Assembly: GCA_004213885.1 (NCBI GenBank)
Contig: SGYL01000001.1
Location: 349,920-413,919, forward strand
Direction: 5' to 3'
Origin: Alphaproteobacteria bacterium
GTDB lineage: Bacteria > Pseudomonadota > Alphaproteobacteria > Puniceispirillales > Marisalimonadaceae
DNA length: 64,000 bases
Shown: one piece after another, positions 35,545 through 44,694 of the stretch
How positions within the stretch are numbered: position 1 is the first letter of the stretch
Layout of the letters: each line of letters starts with the position of its first letter
Notes under the pieces: generated by a model
What the model was told of the DNA's origin: nothing
What the model saw: the letters and a program-made list of their open reading frames with translations, nothing else
The model's database searches: none
Position numbers and translations under genes: made by a program

Positions 35545-36297
35545 TTTTGGTTCCAAAATTAACCATTTTCCAATGAAGGATCGTCCTTCGGAAGTTAGAA
35601 GGCTTCTATCTATATCATTTATATTATGTAATTCTGGTAAGTCTTTGAAATTATTTGAATTAATGAATATTTCCCTTGTATTAAAATAACGATGTATGTT
35701 TTTTTCAAACTTCATTTGATTTGATTTAGAAGTTGGATGTATCTCAATAATCAAAAATTCATTTTTTATTAATTCTAAATTTTTTAATGAAAAAAGTTTA
35801 TATTCATATCCTTCTATATCACATAAAATTAAAGAAGGAGATTTTTGTAATTTTGAAACTAATTCATTTTTAAAATTTGTTGAACTAATTTCTCCATAGA
35901 CTTTAATTTTATCAAGAACTTTGTTAGTTATTGCATTCTGGATAATTGACTTCTGGCCAATTTTATTTTGTTCAAAACAAATTGCATTTTTAAATAATTT
36001 TAATCTTAAAAAACCTATTGGGAAAAAGCCATCTGCTGATCCAATATTTATAAATTGTTTTATTTTGTATTTTTTAACTAATTTATAAATTATTTCTTGA
36101 ATATCTTTTTCATAAAAGCCATAAATTTTTGCTCCTAAATCTCCAGAATTCCAATATTGTTCTTTATTTAATTTTAAATCTTTAAAAAGTCCTTTTTGGA
36201 CAATAAAATTATTTAATATACCATGTTTTTGGTTTATTAACTTCCAATATTTTTTTGTGAATTTATAAAAAAGTTTTTCTTTAAAACTGTTAATCAT
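35527..36297 (-). CDS. FkbM-like methyltransferase
   Basis: The 256-residue protein contains a Rossmann-type AdoMet motif (FINIGSADGFFPIG near residue 80) and an acidic second motif (CFEQN). The catalytic-looking LILCDIEGYEYKLF typical of FkbM-type O-methyltransferases lies near residue 157, with LIIEIHP further on. FkbM proteins methylate sugars or lipids, and no acceptor can be named. A hairpin (35541-35562) lies in the overlap with the convergent TRAP permease. It follows the HugZ-like gene by 2 bases. Confidence 0.7.
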   Translation of the reverse strand: MINSFKEKLFYKFTKKYWKLINQKHGILNNFIVQKGLFKDLKLNKEQYWNSGDLGAKIYGFYEKDIQEIIYKLVKKYKIKQFINIGSADGFFPIGFLRLKLFKNAICFEQNKIGQKSIIQNAITNKVLDKIKVYGEISSTNFKNELVSKLQKSPSLILCDIEGYEYKLFSLKNLELIKNEFLIIEIHPTSKSNQMKFEKNIHRYFNTREIFINSNNFKDLPELHNINDIDRSLLTSEGRSFIGKWLILEPKLIKQN

Positions 36298-36299
36298 AA

Positions 36300-36785
36300 T
36301 TAATATACTTCTTTATATGCTTTCCCAAAACCTTTTACGTAAAGGGAATTTTTAACATTAAATTCATAAAAATTAAAATCTAAAAACTCACCCCACATTT
36401 TTGCGCTTTTTTCAATCAGAATATAATTTTTTAATAATTTTCTAAAAATTTCATCATTTTTATTTAGCTTTAATTTCTTAATTAGTCCTATTAAAGTAAG
36501 TCTAGGATTATTAAGTCTCTCCTTATGAATTTCTTCTTGGGCAAAATATATACTTACCTTTTTATTAATTTTTAAATTTTCTGTATGATCGCTTAAATCA
36601 CTTAGTAAAAGGTATATTTTTTTTTCGTAATAAAGAGGCAATGTTTTTGATAAGTATGGGTATCCATATTGATTTAAAGTACCTAACACACATTGTTGGT
36701 ATTTACCTTTTAATATGTCATCCACTTCTTTGTTTATGACATCATTAGTCAGGTTGTATTTATTTGTATTAGTTTGGTTCTTCAT
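36300..36785 (-). CDS. Pyridoxamine 5'-phosphate oxidase-like, HugZ-type protein
   Basis: The 161-residue protein has the FMN-binding split-barrel fold of the PNPOx group: CVLGTLNQYGYPYLSKT at the start of the barrel, a DLSDHTENL strand and RLTLIG. Its size and the C-terminal NFYEFNVKNSLYVKGFGKAY match HugZ-type haem utilisation proteins more than true PdxH. HugZ binds haem, and those residues cannot be judged here. It is cytosolic and cotranscribed with the methyltransferase. Confidence 0.7.
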   Translation of the reverse strand: MKNQTNTNKYNLTNDVINKEVDDILKGKYQQCVLGTLNQYGYPYLSKTLPLYYEKKIYLLLSDLSDHTENLKINKKVSIYFAQEEIHKERLNNPRLTLIGLIKKLKLNKNDEIFRKLLKNYILIEKSAKMWGEFLDFNFYEFNVKNSLYVKGFGKAYKEVY

Positions 36786-36839
36786 CTAATTTATGATACT
36801 TAATAAATTAAATTACAGTAATAAATTATTTTTTCAATT

Positions 36840-38066
36840 ATGACTTCAAAAGATATGGATTTTAAAAAATCAATTGTTCCAATATTTATATTATTTTTTT
36901 GTCTATTTATGATTTCTGTTAGTAGAGGAATGGGAGAGAGTTTTGGTGTTTTTCTCCTTCCATTAAGTGATACATTTGATTGGGACAGAGCTTCTGCAAC
37001 TTCAATTTATTCTGTTTACATGTTTAGTTTAGGGATAGGGTCTCTTATATCGGGAATAATTTTTGATAAATTTGGAGGTAAGTTTAACTACGTTTTAGGC
37101 ACTTTGCTTCTATCATGTGGTTACTATATTTCAGGATATTTAAATGAATTATGGCAATTTTATATTTTCTTAGGAGTTTTTAGCGGACTAGGTGCTTCAA
37201 TGGTTGGAATCATACCAAGTCAGAGTATTATTTCAAAATGGTTTAATAAAAAATTATCTTCAGCATTATCAATAGCTTATTCTGGCCAAGGACTAGGTGT
37301 TTTAATTTTAGCTCCACTTTGTCAAATATTGATAAGTAAGTATGGTTGGGAAACTTCATATAATTTCATTGGTTTGTTCTTTTTTGGGATTTTGATTTTA
37401 TTATTTTTACTACCTTGGAAAAAAATTAATGTTGGCATTTACAATTCAGTAGATGTTTCTGCAAATAAATTAAATGATTCATCATTATTTGAAGCTTTAA
37501 GAGAAAATACATTTTGGAAATTTTTTCTAATTTATTTTTTTACAGCAATGGGTATTTTTGGAATTAGCTTACAAGTGGTTGTTTATTTAATTTATTGTGG
37601 GTTTTCAGATTTAGAAGCTGCTTTATACTTTGGTCTGATGGGGATGCTAACTTTTCCGGGAATGGCATTAACTGGTTTTGCCGCTGATATCTGGCCAAAA
37701 CATTATGTCTCAACTTTCAGTTATATATTAAGTTTATTAGGCATTTTAGCACTATATAGTCTACAATATTTTGATTTTAAATATTTAATTATATTTTTAT
37801 TTATTATACCTTTTGGTTTATCAGCTGGCGCTAGAGGTCCAATAATAACTACACTTATTGCAAAAATTTTTGCAGGCAAAGGCCTTGCTTCTATATATGG
37901 AGCTTCTAATCTAGGTCAGGGTCTTGGTGCTGCATTAGGTGCATTTATATCAGGTTTTTTATTTGATCAATTTTCAAATTATAATGTTGGATTTTTCTTT
38001 TGTACTTTATTTACAATAATTGGTGCTTTACTATTTTGGTTAATACCAAATATAAAAAAAATTTAG
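36840..38066 (+). CDS. MFS transporter
   Basis: This 408-residue protein has 12 predicted membrane helices and the MFS motif A variant (GIIFDKFGGK after helix 2) and its repeat (GFAADIWPKH). It resembles oxalate/formate antiporter-like monocarboxylate transporters (MFS of the MCT type), with SRGMGESFGVFLLP in helix 1. The substrate is unknown. The SMP-30 gene follows after 9 bases, so the two may take up and process the same carbohydrate or lactone. Confidence 0.88.
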   Translation: MTSKDMDFKKSIVPIFILFFCLFMISVSRGMGESFGVFLLPLSDTFDWDRASATSIYSVYMFSLGIGSLISGIIFDKFGGKFNYVLGTLLLSCGYYISGYLNELWQFYIFLGVFSGLGASMVGIIPSQSIISKWFNKKLSSALSIAYSGQGLGVLILAPLCQILISKYGWETSYNFIGLFFFGILILLFLLPWKKINVGIYNSVDVSANKLNDSSLFEALRENTFWKFFLIYFFTAMGIFGISLQVVVYLIYCGFSDLEAALYFGLMGMLTFPGMALTGFAADIWPKHYVSTFSYILSLLGILALYSLQYFDFKYLIIFLFIIPFGLSAGARGPIITTLIAKIFAGKGLASIYGASNLGQGLGAALGAFISGFLFDQFSNYNVGFFFCTLFTIIGALLFWLIPNIKKI

Positions 38067-38075
38067 AGTTTGATT

Positions 38076-39020
38076 ATGGAAAAAAGATTTAATCTGGAAA
38101 CTTCAATTTTGACTGATGATTTACTTTTTCCGGAAGGCCCAATTTATTTAAATGATGGGAGTATTTTATTAGTTGAAATAGCCAGAGGTACTCTAACAAA
38201 AGTATATCAAAATGGAAAAAAAGAAATTGTTTCAAATTTAGGAGAAGGGCCAAATGGAGCCGCAATTGGTCCAGATGGTTTTTGTTATATTTGTAATAAT
38301 GGTGGGTTTGATTGGGAAATCTCAAGTGATCAAAAGAAAAGGAGACCAGTTGCTCAAGCAAAAAATTACAAGTCTGGCAAAATTCAAAAAGTTAATTTAA
38401 ATACGGGTGAATTTGAAACACTTTATTCTGATTGTAATGGATTACCATTAAATGGTCCAAATGATATTGTATTTGATAAAAAAGGAAATTTTTGGTTTAC
38501 AGATTTAGGAAAAGTTAGGGAAAGAACTATGGACCGAGGTTCCGTTTATTGGGCAAAACCTGATGGTTCAGAGATTAAAGAAGTTGTTTATCCTATTATG
38601 ACACCTAACGGAATAGGTTTATCGCCTGATGAAAAATTTTTGTATATTGCTGATACTGAAGGAGGTAAATTATATAGCTTTGAAATTCTAGGTGATGGTG
38701 AGGTAAATAAAATCCAATTTCCAAATTCTGTGTATGGAGGGCAATTACTTAATCAAAATAGGGGACTTTTTAGATTCGATTCATTAGCAGTTGAATTGAA
38801 CGGGAATGTTTGTGTAGGTACACTATATGATGGAGGAATAACTGTGATATCCCCATCTGATGGATTTAAAGAGTTCTATTCAATTAAAGATCCTTATATT
38901 ACAAATTTATGTTTTGGAGGATTAGAAAATAAAACTGCTTTTATAACAGCATCTTATGAAGGATTGTTATTAAAAGCAAATTGGCCTAGGCAAGGTTTAA
39001 GTTGCAATTTCAATATCTAA
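38076..39020 (+). CDS. SMP-30/gluconolactonase-family protein
   Basis: The protein of about 314 residues is a six-bladed beta-propeller of the SGL family. Repeated motifs include FPEGPIYL near residue 25, the Asn in LNGPNDIVFDKKGNFWFTD near residue 127, and MTPNGIGLSPDEKFLYIAD near residue 173, where Glu, Asn and Asp bind calcium or zinc. Members hydrolyse sugar lactones. The ATG at 38076 is taken over a TTG at 38070. It is encoded directly after the MFS gene. Confidence 0.88.
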   Translation: MEKRFNLETSILTDDLLFPEGPIYLNDGSILLVEIARGTLTKVYQNGKKEIVSNLGEGPNGAAIGPDGFCYICNNGGFDWEISSDQKKRRPVAQAKNYKSGKIQKVNLNTGEFETLYSDCNGLPLNGPNDIVFDKKGNFWFTDLGKVRERTMDRGSVYWAKPDGSEIKEVVYPIMTPNGIGLSPDEKFLYIADTEGGKLYSFEILGDGEVNKIQFPNSVYGGQLLNQNRGLFRFDSLAVELNGNVCVGTLYDGGITVISPSDGFKEFYSIKDPYITNLCFGGLENKTAFITASYEGLLLKANWPRQGLSCNFNI

Positions 39021-39022
39021 AT

Positions 39023-39055
39023 CTTTAAAAAATTATTATCTGGTTTTTTTTAAAG
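39023..39055 (+). terminator. Possible AT-rich terminator after the SMP-30 gene
   Basis: CTTTAAAAAA at 39023-39032 and TTTTTTAAAG at 39046-39055 can form a 10-base stem around a 13-base loop. The stem is nearly all A-T with a T run inside it, so it may end transcription of the MFS/SMP-30 pair. Low GC content makes chance pairing likely and no separate T tract follows. Confidence 0.3.
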
Positions 39056-39096
39056 AATGCTTATTATATTATAAAATAACAAAAAAAGAATTTAAA

Positions 39097-40584
39097 ATGA
39101 AGATTGATTATTTAATTAAAAATGGAACTATTATTGATGGTTCAGGAGATAATAGATATGAAGCAGATATCCTAATAAGTGATGATCAAATTGTTTCAAT
39201 TTTAAGTAAAGACCAAAAAACTGTTAAAATAAATGATGAAAATTATAATTTAAACGATTTATCATTTAATAATATAATTGATGCTACATCATTTATAATT
39301 GCACCAGGCTTTATAGATGTTCATACTCACGACGATCAAAATATTTTTATTGATAGAAGTATGTCATGTAAAATTAGTCAAGGGGTAACTACTTGTATTG
39401 CAGGAAATTGTGGCATAAGTTTAGCTCCATTTGATTACTCTGGAGATGTTCCAGCTCCTATTCCATTACTTGGCGATAAAGATGCATATAGATTTTCATC
39501 TGTTTCATCATATAAAAATGCATTTAATAATAGTCCAAGTTCAATTAACATTTCACTGTTGACAGGACACTCAATGCTCAGAGTTCAGGTGATGAATGGA
39601 GAAATAAATAGAGGTGCAACCAAAGACGAAATTATTAAAATGCAAAATATTCTAGAAAATTCATTGATCGAGGGTTCAATTGGGCTATCAACTGGTCTTG
39701 CATACCCAGCTGCTAATAACGCACCAACCGAAGAAATTATTGAGTTGGCAAAAGTATTAAAAAAATATAATGGAATTTTTACAACTCATATGAGAAATGA
39801 AGGTGATAATTTAGTTGAGTCTGTAAATGAAACAATAAAAATTGGCAAATTAGCAGATGTAAGAACTGTAATATCACATCATAAATGTGCAGGAAGGTCT
39901 AATTGGGGTAAAAGTAAAGAAACTTTAAAATTAATTAAAGAGGCTAAGAAGGAACAAAACCTTGATTTAGATTGTTACCCTTATACAGCCAGTTCAACGA
40001 TGTTGTTAAAACATTTTGTAGATAGGGCCGACAAAGTATTAGTTACATGGTCAGATAAAGTAGAAGATTTAAAAGTCAATGATATCAATACAATAGCTAA
40101 AGAATTTAATTGTACGACTGACGATTTGGTAGATAAGCTTTATCCTGCTGGAGCAATTTACTTCCAGATGGATGATGAAGATTTAAATCGTATAATTAGT
40201 TTTGACGGCACTATGATAGGTTCTGATGGGTTACCTGGAGATAAACATCCACATCCAAGACTATGGGGGACTTTTCCAAGAGTATTAGGAAAATATTCCA
40301 GAGAGATGAAACTTTTTTCTTTGGAAGAAGCTATATATAAAATGACTTTTAAAAGTGCTAAGACATTTGGTTTAGAAAAAAGAGGGTTAATAAAAAAAGG
40401 TTATTTTGCAGATTTAGTTATATTTGATCCTAATATTGTAATTGACAAAGCAACTTATGAAAAGCCACTCACACCGGCTTTAGGAATTGACACTGTTATT
40501 AATAATGGCCAAATTGTATGGCAATCTATGAAATCTTTAGAAATTTATAGTGGTAAATTTTTAGAAGGAAAGTCATTTAATTAA
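39097..40584 (+). CDS. N-acyl-D-amino-acid deacylase family amidohydrolase
   Basis: This 495-residue amidohydrolase has the metal-binding HTHDD near residue 76, CIAGNCGIS, FTTHMRNEGDNL near residue 232, a His in VISHHKCAGR and the Asp/His in SDGLPGDKHPHPRLWGTFPRVLG. This last motif is diagnostic for D-aminoacylase and related enzymes. Such enzymes hydrolyse N-acyl-D-amino acids or dihydropyrimidine-like imides. It stands alone on + strand between the SMP-30 gene and a convergent GNAT gene, with an 8-base overlap at the end. Confidence 0.88.
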   Translation: MKIDYLIKNGTIIDGSGDNRYEADILISDDQIVSILSKDQKTVKINDENYNLNDLSFNNIIDATSFIIAPGFIDVHTHDDQNIFIDRSMSCKISQGVTTCIAGNCGISLAPFDYSGDVPAPIPLLGDKDAYRFSSVSSYKNAFNNSPSSINISLLTGHSMLRVQVMNGEINRGATKDEIIKMQNILENSLIEGSIGLSTGLAYPAANNAPTEEIIELAKVLKKYNGIFTTHMRNEGDNLVESVNETIKIGKLADVRTVISHHKCAGRSNWGKSKETLKLIKEAKKEQNLDLDCYPYTASSTMLLKHFVDRADKVLVTWSDKVEDLKVNDINTIAKEFNCTTDDLVDKLYPAGAIYFQMDDEDLNRIISFDGTMIGSDGLPGDKHPHPRLWGTFPRVLGKYSREMKLFSLEEAIYKMTFKSAKTFGLEKRGLIKKGYFADLVIFDPNIVIDKATYEKPLTPALGIDTVINNGQIVWQSMKSLEIYSGKFLEGKSFN

Positions 40585-41116
40585 AAAAAGTTCTTCTTCT
40601 TTTTTTATCTTCAAATCTAATTGGTTCAAATCCAAGTTTTTGATAAAGGGGAAGTGCAGCCTTATGATCTAATGTACATGTATTAACAGTTAATTTATTA
40701 ATATAATTTGTATCCCAGGCCATTAAGAATGCTGTTTTGAAAAGATATTTACCTAGACCTTTCCCTAAATTGTCCTTAGTCAATCCAATATAACTTATAT
40801 CGCAAATTTCTATTTTTCTATAATCGAAGATAAAAAATCCAACTGGTACACCAGAAGATATAAGCGAATAAAAGTATACATTTTTGTCATTTAAAAACTT
40901 TTCTGTAACTTCTTTTTTTTGTTTCAGCATATCTGTCCATTCATATTCTTCTCCAACGGATTTATATAATGAAATAAAATACCAGTATGGGACATCGTTT
41001 GATTTTGTAATATTTGTGAATTTGATTGGGCAATTAGGGTATGAATAACTAGGGCGTTTCTTCATTTCTAAATAAGTAACCCTATATTTTAAAAATTTAT
41101 TTTTGTCTTCTTTCAT
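40577..41116 (-). CDS. GNAT-family N-acetyltransferase
   Basis: The 179-residue protein has the acetyl-CoA site as LTKDNLGKGLGKYL near residue 125, and a C-terminal NTCTLDHKAALPLYQKLGF segment. The N-terminal region reads VTYLEMKKRP, a variant in which the core is extended by about 30 residues. The substrate is unknown. It is divergent from mmsA with 46 bases between the starts. Confidence 0.82.
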   Translation of the reverse strand: MKEDKNKFLKYRVTYLEMKKRPSYSYPNCPIKFTNITKSNDVPYWYFISLYKSVGEEYEWTDMLKQKKEVTEKFLNDKNVYFYSLISSGVPVGFFIFDYRKIEICDISYIGLTKDNLGKGLGKYLFKTAFLMAWDTNYINKLTVNTCTLDHKAALPLYQKLGFEPIRFEDKKRRRTFFN

Positions 41117-41162
41117 GTTTATATATAGATGTATAATATATAATTAAAAATAATGGAATAAA

Positions 41163-42659
41163 ATGAAAAAAATCGAACATCTTATCAATGGCAAACTTAA
41201 CTCTAATTTTGTTAACAAAACATCAGCTGTTTATAATCCAGCAACCGGTGAAGAGGCTTCACAGGTTGTTTTAGGTACCGAAAAGTGTGTACAAGATGCA
41301 GTAAATTCTGCAAAAAATGCATATTCATCTTGGTCAGCAGTAACACCTCTTATGAGATCAAGAAAAATGTTTAAATTAAAAGAAATTATTGAAACTAGAA
41401 AAAATGAGCTGGCTGAACTAATTACATTAGAACATGGTAAAACTTTCGATGATGCATTAGGAGAGGTTGGAAGAGGACTAGAAGTAGTTGAATTTGCATG
41501 TGGGATACCAAACTTGTTAGCAGGAAATTATACTAGTGAAGTTGGTAGATCAATTGATAGTTGGTCAGATAATCAACCTTTAGGAATTGTGGCTGGAATA
41601 ACCCCGTTCAATTTTCCTGTCATGGTACCCTTATGGATGTTTCCTATTGCAATTGCATGTGGAAATTGTTTTATTTTAAAACCATCAGAAAGAGATCCAA
41701 GTTCTTCTTTATTGTTGGCGCAAATGGTATTGGATGCTGGATTCCCTCCAGGTGTATTAAATGTTGTGAATGGAGGCAAAGAGGCTGTTGATGCAATCTT
41801 AAAAAATAAAGATATTAGTGCTGTCAGCTTTGTTGGGTCAACACCAATTGCCCATTATATATATCAAGAAGCCGCAAAATATGGGAAAAAAGTACAAGCT
41901 ATGGGAGGCGCTAAAAATCATATGGTTGTTATGCCTGATGCAGATATAGATTTAGTGTGTGATTCTATTATGGGATCTGTTTTTGGATCTGCTGGTGAAA
42001 GATGTATGGCAGTTTCGGTTGTGGTGCCAGTTGGAAAAGAAATTGGTGATGCTATTAGATCAAAAATCACTCCAATGATAGAAAACTTAAAAATAGGTCC
42101 AGGTTTAGAAAAAACATCTGAAATGGGCCCTTTAGTAACTAAACAACACCTAGATAAAGTCAAAAATTATATAGATATTGGCATTAAAGAAGGCGCTGAT
42201 CTAGTGGTCGATGGAAGAAATTTTAAACTTCAGGGTTATGAAAATGGATATTATGTGGGGGGGGCATTCTTCGATCATGTTTCAACTGAAATGAAAATTT
42301 ATAAAGAAGAAATATTTGGACCTGTGATGTCCATGGTAAGATCTGAAAGTATGGTTGAAGCTTTAGATATGGTTAATAATCATGAATATGGAAATGGTAC
42401 TGCTATTTTTACTTCTGATGGTGGTGTCGCCAGAAAATTTGCAAATGAATGTCAAATTGGAATGGTAGGGATTAATGTACCAATTCCAGTTCCAATGGCT
42501 TATCATTCTTTTGGTGGTTGGAAAAAATCTGTTTTTGGTGGACATGCTGTATATGGCATGGAAGGCGTAAGATTTTATACAAGAATTAAAACGGTAACTG
42601 GCAGATGGCCAGTCGGGAAATCTTTAGGTGCACAGTATACATTTCCAAATAATGGTTAA
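41163..42659 (+). CDS. mmsA: CoA-acylating methylmalonate-semialdehyde dehydrogenase
   Basis: MmsA oxidises methylmalonate semialdehyde or malonate semialdehyde to propionyl-CoA or acetyl-CoA, in valine, thymine and inositol catabolism. The 498-residue protein has GITPFNFPVMVPLWMFP typical of MmsA (not other ALDHs), GSTPIAHYIY for NAD binding, the catalytic Cys in GSAGERCMAVS, and VPIPVPMAYHSFGGWKKS at the C-terminal end. Length and motifs are complete. It is monocistronic between a GNAT gene and the convergent TRAP operon. Confidence 0.93.
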   Translation: MKKIEHLINGKLNSNFVNKTSAVYNPATGEEASQVVLGTEKCVQDAVNSAKNAYSSWSAVTPLMRSRKMFKLKEIIETRKNELAELITLEHGKTFDDALGEVGRGLEVVEFACGIPNLLAGNYTSEVGRSIDSWSDNQPLGIVAGITPFNFPVMVPLWMFPIAIACGNCFILKPSERDPSSSLLLAQMVLDAGFPPGVLNVVNGGKEAVDAILKNKDISAVSFVGSTPIAHYIYQEAAKYGKKVQAMGGAKNHMVVMPDADIDLVCDSIMGSVFGSAGERCMAVSVVVPVGKEIGDAIRSKITPMIENLKIGPGLEKTSEMGPLVTKQHLDKVKNYIDIGIKEGADLVVDGRNFKLQGYENGYYVGGAFFDHVSTEMKIYKEEIFGPVMSMVRSESMVEALDMVNNHEYGNGTAIFTSDGGVARKFANECQIGMVGINVPIPVPMAYHSFGGWKKSVFGGHAVYGMEGVRFYTRIKTVTGRWPVGKSLGAQYTFPNNG

Positions 42660-42663
42660 CAAA

Positions 42664-44073
42664 TTAACTTCTCATTAAATCTGGTAACCAAGTAATTATA
42701 GCAGGAAACATTACTAAAGCTAAAATTGTTAGTATATCTGCAATAAAAAATAGTGTTACACCTTTAAAAACATCCGTCACTGGTATATCTTTTCTAACTC
42801 CAGCTACTACGAAACAATTAAGTCCAATTGGAGGTGTTATAAGACATACTTCTGCCATTTTAACTACAATTATTCCAAACCATACACTCACTTGGTTAAA
42901 AGACATTCCGAAAGGACTTTGATCAGCTGTTACATCAGGTCCACCATTTAAAAGGATTACTGCAGGATAAACAACAGGCAATGTCAATAATAATAACCCA
43001 ATTGCATCAATGAACATTCCTAGTATTACATATCCAAGCAAAATTAATAAAAGTATTATATAAGGATCATATGGTAATGAAACAATCCAATTAGCAAAAT
43101 TTTCTGGCAATCCTGAAAATCCTAAAAATCTTACAAAAATTAGAACACCCCATATTATTGAAAAAATCATTGCAACTAATTTTGCTGTTTCAATTAAAGC
43201 AATTTTCAGAGATGCTAATTTCATTTTATTATAAATTGCCATTATTAAAACTACAAAAGCTCCTAAAGAGCCTGCTTCTGTCGGTGTTGCCCAACCAGCA
43301 TAAATAGCACTAACAATTACTGCTATTACAATTAAAATTGGTAGAACACCAGGAAGTGTTTTTAATTTTTCATTAATTGTATATTTTCTACTTGGAGGCC
43401 CTAAAGTAGGGTTGAATTTTGCCCATAAAATTATTATTCCGGCATAAACTATCGCTGAAAAAATGCCTGGCAAAAATCCAGCTAATAAAAGAGCACCGAT
43501 TGATTCTTCTACAATAATTGCATATATAATCAAAATAGCAGATGGTGGTATTAATGATGCTAGTGTTCCTCCAGCAGCAACAACTCCAGCAGCTAATTTT
43601 TTATCATAACCTTCTTTTAACATTTCTGGTATCGCAATTCTTGAGAATACAGCTGCAGTAGCAGTTGAGGCACCCGAAACAGCAGCAAAGCCTGCTGCAG
43701 AAAAAACAGTGGCTACTGCAAGGCCACCTGGTACGGCACCAACCCAAGCTTTTGCAGCTTCAAAAAGTTGCCTTGTAATACCAGCTTGATAGGCTAAAAA
43801 TCCAATTAATATAAATATTGGTAATAAACCAAGAACAAAAGTAACTGACTTTGAATAAGGAATAGCACCAATATTACCTAGAGCTGGGCCAAAACCAATT
43901 AATTCTACTAAACCAATTATACCAGCAATACTAGCAGCAAAAACCACTCTTACTCCACAAACAACCAGAGTTAAAATAATAATAATACAAATAATGCCAA
44001 CTGTGTTTGGATCTTCGTATCCAATTCCAAAAATACCTGATGGTTCACCCTGCAATAATTTTTCAAAAATCAT
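42664..44073 (-). CDS. dctM: TRAP transporter large permease DctM
   Basis: The 469-residue protein has 12 or so membrane helices and DctM family signatures: SGASTATAAVFSRIAIPEML near residue 133, GGTLASLIPPSAILIIYAI near residue 168 and LITPPIGLNCFVVAG near the C-terminus. It is the sodium-coupled membrane channel of a DctPQM TRAP transporter. It starts 2 bases downstream of dctQ and is the last gene of the minus-strand block that begins with the amidase gene. Confidence 0.92.
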   Translation of the reverse strand: MIFEKLLQGEPSGIFGIGYEDPNTVGIICIIIILTLVVCGVRVVFAASIAGIIGLVELIGFGPALGNIGAIPYSKSVTFVLGLLPIFILIGFLAYQAGITRQLFEAAKAWVGAVPGGLAVATVFSAAGFAAVSGASTATAAVFSRIAIPEMLKEGYDKKLAAGVVAAGGTLASLIPPSAILIIYAIIVEESIGALLLAGFLPGIFSAIVYAGIIILWAKFNPTLGPPSRKYTINEKLKTLPGVLPILIVIAVIVSAIYAGWATPTEAGSLGAFVVLIMAIYNKMKLASLKIALIETAKLVAMIFSIIWGVLIFVRFLGFSGLPENFANWIVSLPYDPYIILLLILLGYVILGMFIDAIGLLLLTLPVVYPAVILLNGGPDVTADQSPFGMSFNQVSVWFGIIVVKMAEVCLITPPIGLNCFVVAGVRKDIPVTDVFKGVTLFFIADILTILALVMFPAIITWLPDLMRS

Positions 44074-44075
44074 AT

Positions 44076-44645
44076 TTAATCTCTAATTGAACTAATTTCT
44101 TCTTTTGCTAATTCTTCTGGTGATTTTATTATTGGAATTCCAAATGGACTTTCATTTTTAAAAATTAGCATTCTCGAATATCCAATTATTTCTAATAATA
44201 ATCTAAGTGCCCAAAAGAAAAAACCAGCAGGTACTAATATTTTTGCTGGCCATGTTGGATATAAATAATCATAAGTACTATCGCCAATTTTGTATGCATC
44301 TATAGCAAATAATAGGCTATAATATATCAAAATTACGACTATCAATAATGATACAAAAGAGGAAATCAACTCTACTAACCATTTTATTCTTCCCTTCAAA
44401 TTAGCAACTAAAAGCTCCATTCTTATGTGGGAATCCATTTTCTGGGCGTATGCAACTCCTAAAAATGCAAAAATTGAAATGGTTAATTCGGATATCTCTA
44501 GATAACCAGGCCATGGATAACCCATAACACGAGATAAAATTTGAAAAGAAGTTAATATCATAACAATAAAAATAGAAATACCCGAGAATAGTATCAAATT
44601 ATCTTCAAAGTATGATAAAAATTTATCTAAAGATTTCAAAAACAT
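44076..44645 (-). CDS. dctQ: TRAP transporter small permease DctQ
   Basis: The 189-residue protein has four membrane helices and the DctQ hallmark of a Tyr-Pro-Gly pattern after helix 1 (MGYPWPGYLEIS) and EISELTISIFAFLGVAYA. It partners DctM. The 49 bases between dctP and dctQ contain a 12-base hairpin, which may lower or protect the permease mRNA relative to that of the binding protein. Confidence 0.9.
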   Translation of the reverse strand: MFLKSLDKFLSYFEDNLILFSGISIFIVMILTSFQILSRVMGYPWPGYLEISELTISIFAFLGVAYAQKMDSHIRMELLVANLKGRIKWLVELISSFVSLLIVVILIYYSLLFAIDAYKIGDSTYDYLYPTWPAKILVPAGFFFWALRLLLEIIGYSRMLIFKNESPFGIPIIKSPEELAKEEISSIRD

Positions 44646-44656
44646 AATATTAAATT

Positions 44657-44683
44657 ATGCACACATTTGAAAAATGTGTGCAT
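44657..44683 (-). other. Intergenic hairpin between dctP and dctQ
   Basis: ATGCACACATTT at 44657-44668 and AAATGTGTGCAT at 44672-44683 make a perfect 12-base stem closing a 3-base loop. It is inside the TRAP operon, between the binding protein and the small permease. Such structures commonly protect the upstream mRNA for a highly expressed binding protein or attenuate the downstream permease. It lacks a following T tract in the operon direction. Confidence 0.7.
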
Positions 44684-44694
44684 AGGTATTTCAG

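Noticed and set aside
38089..38361. Antisense frame within the SMP-30 gene
   Set aside because: The beta-propeller motifs on the + strand are complete and the opposite frame has no recognisable content.
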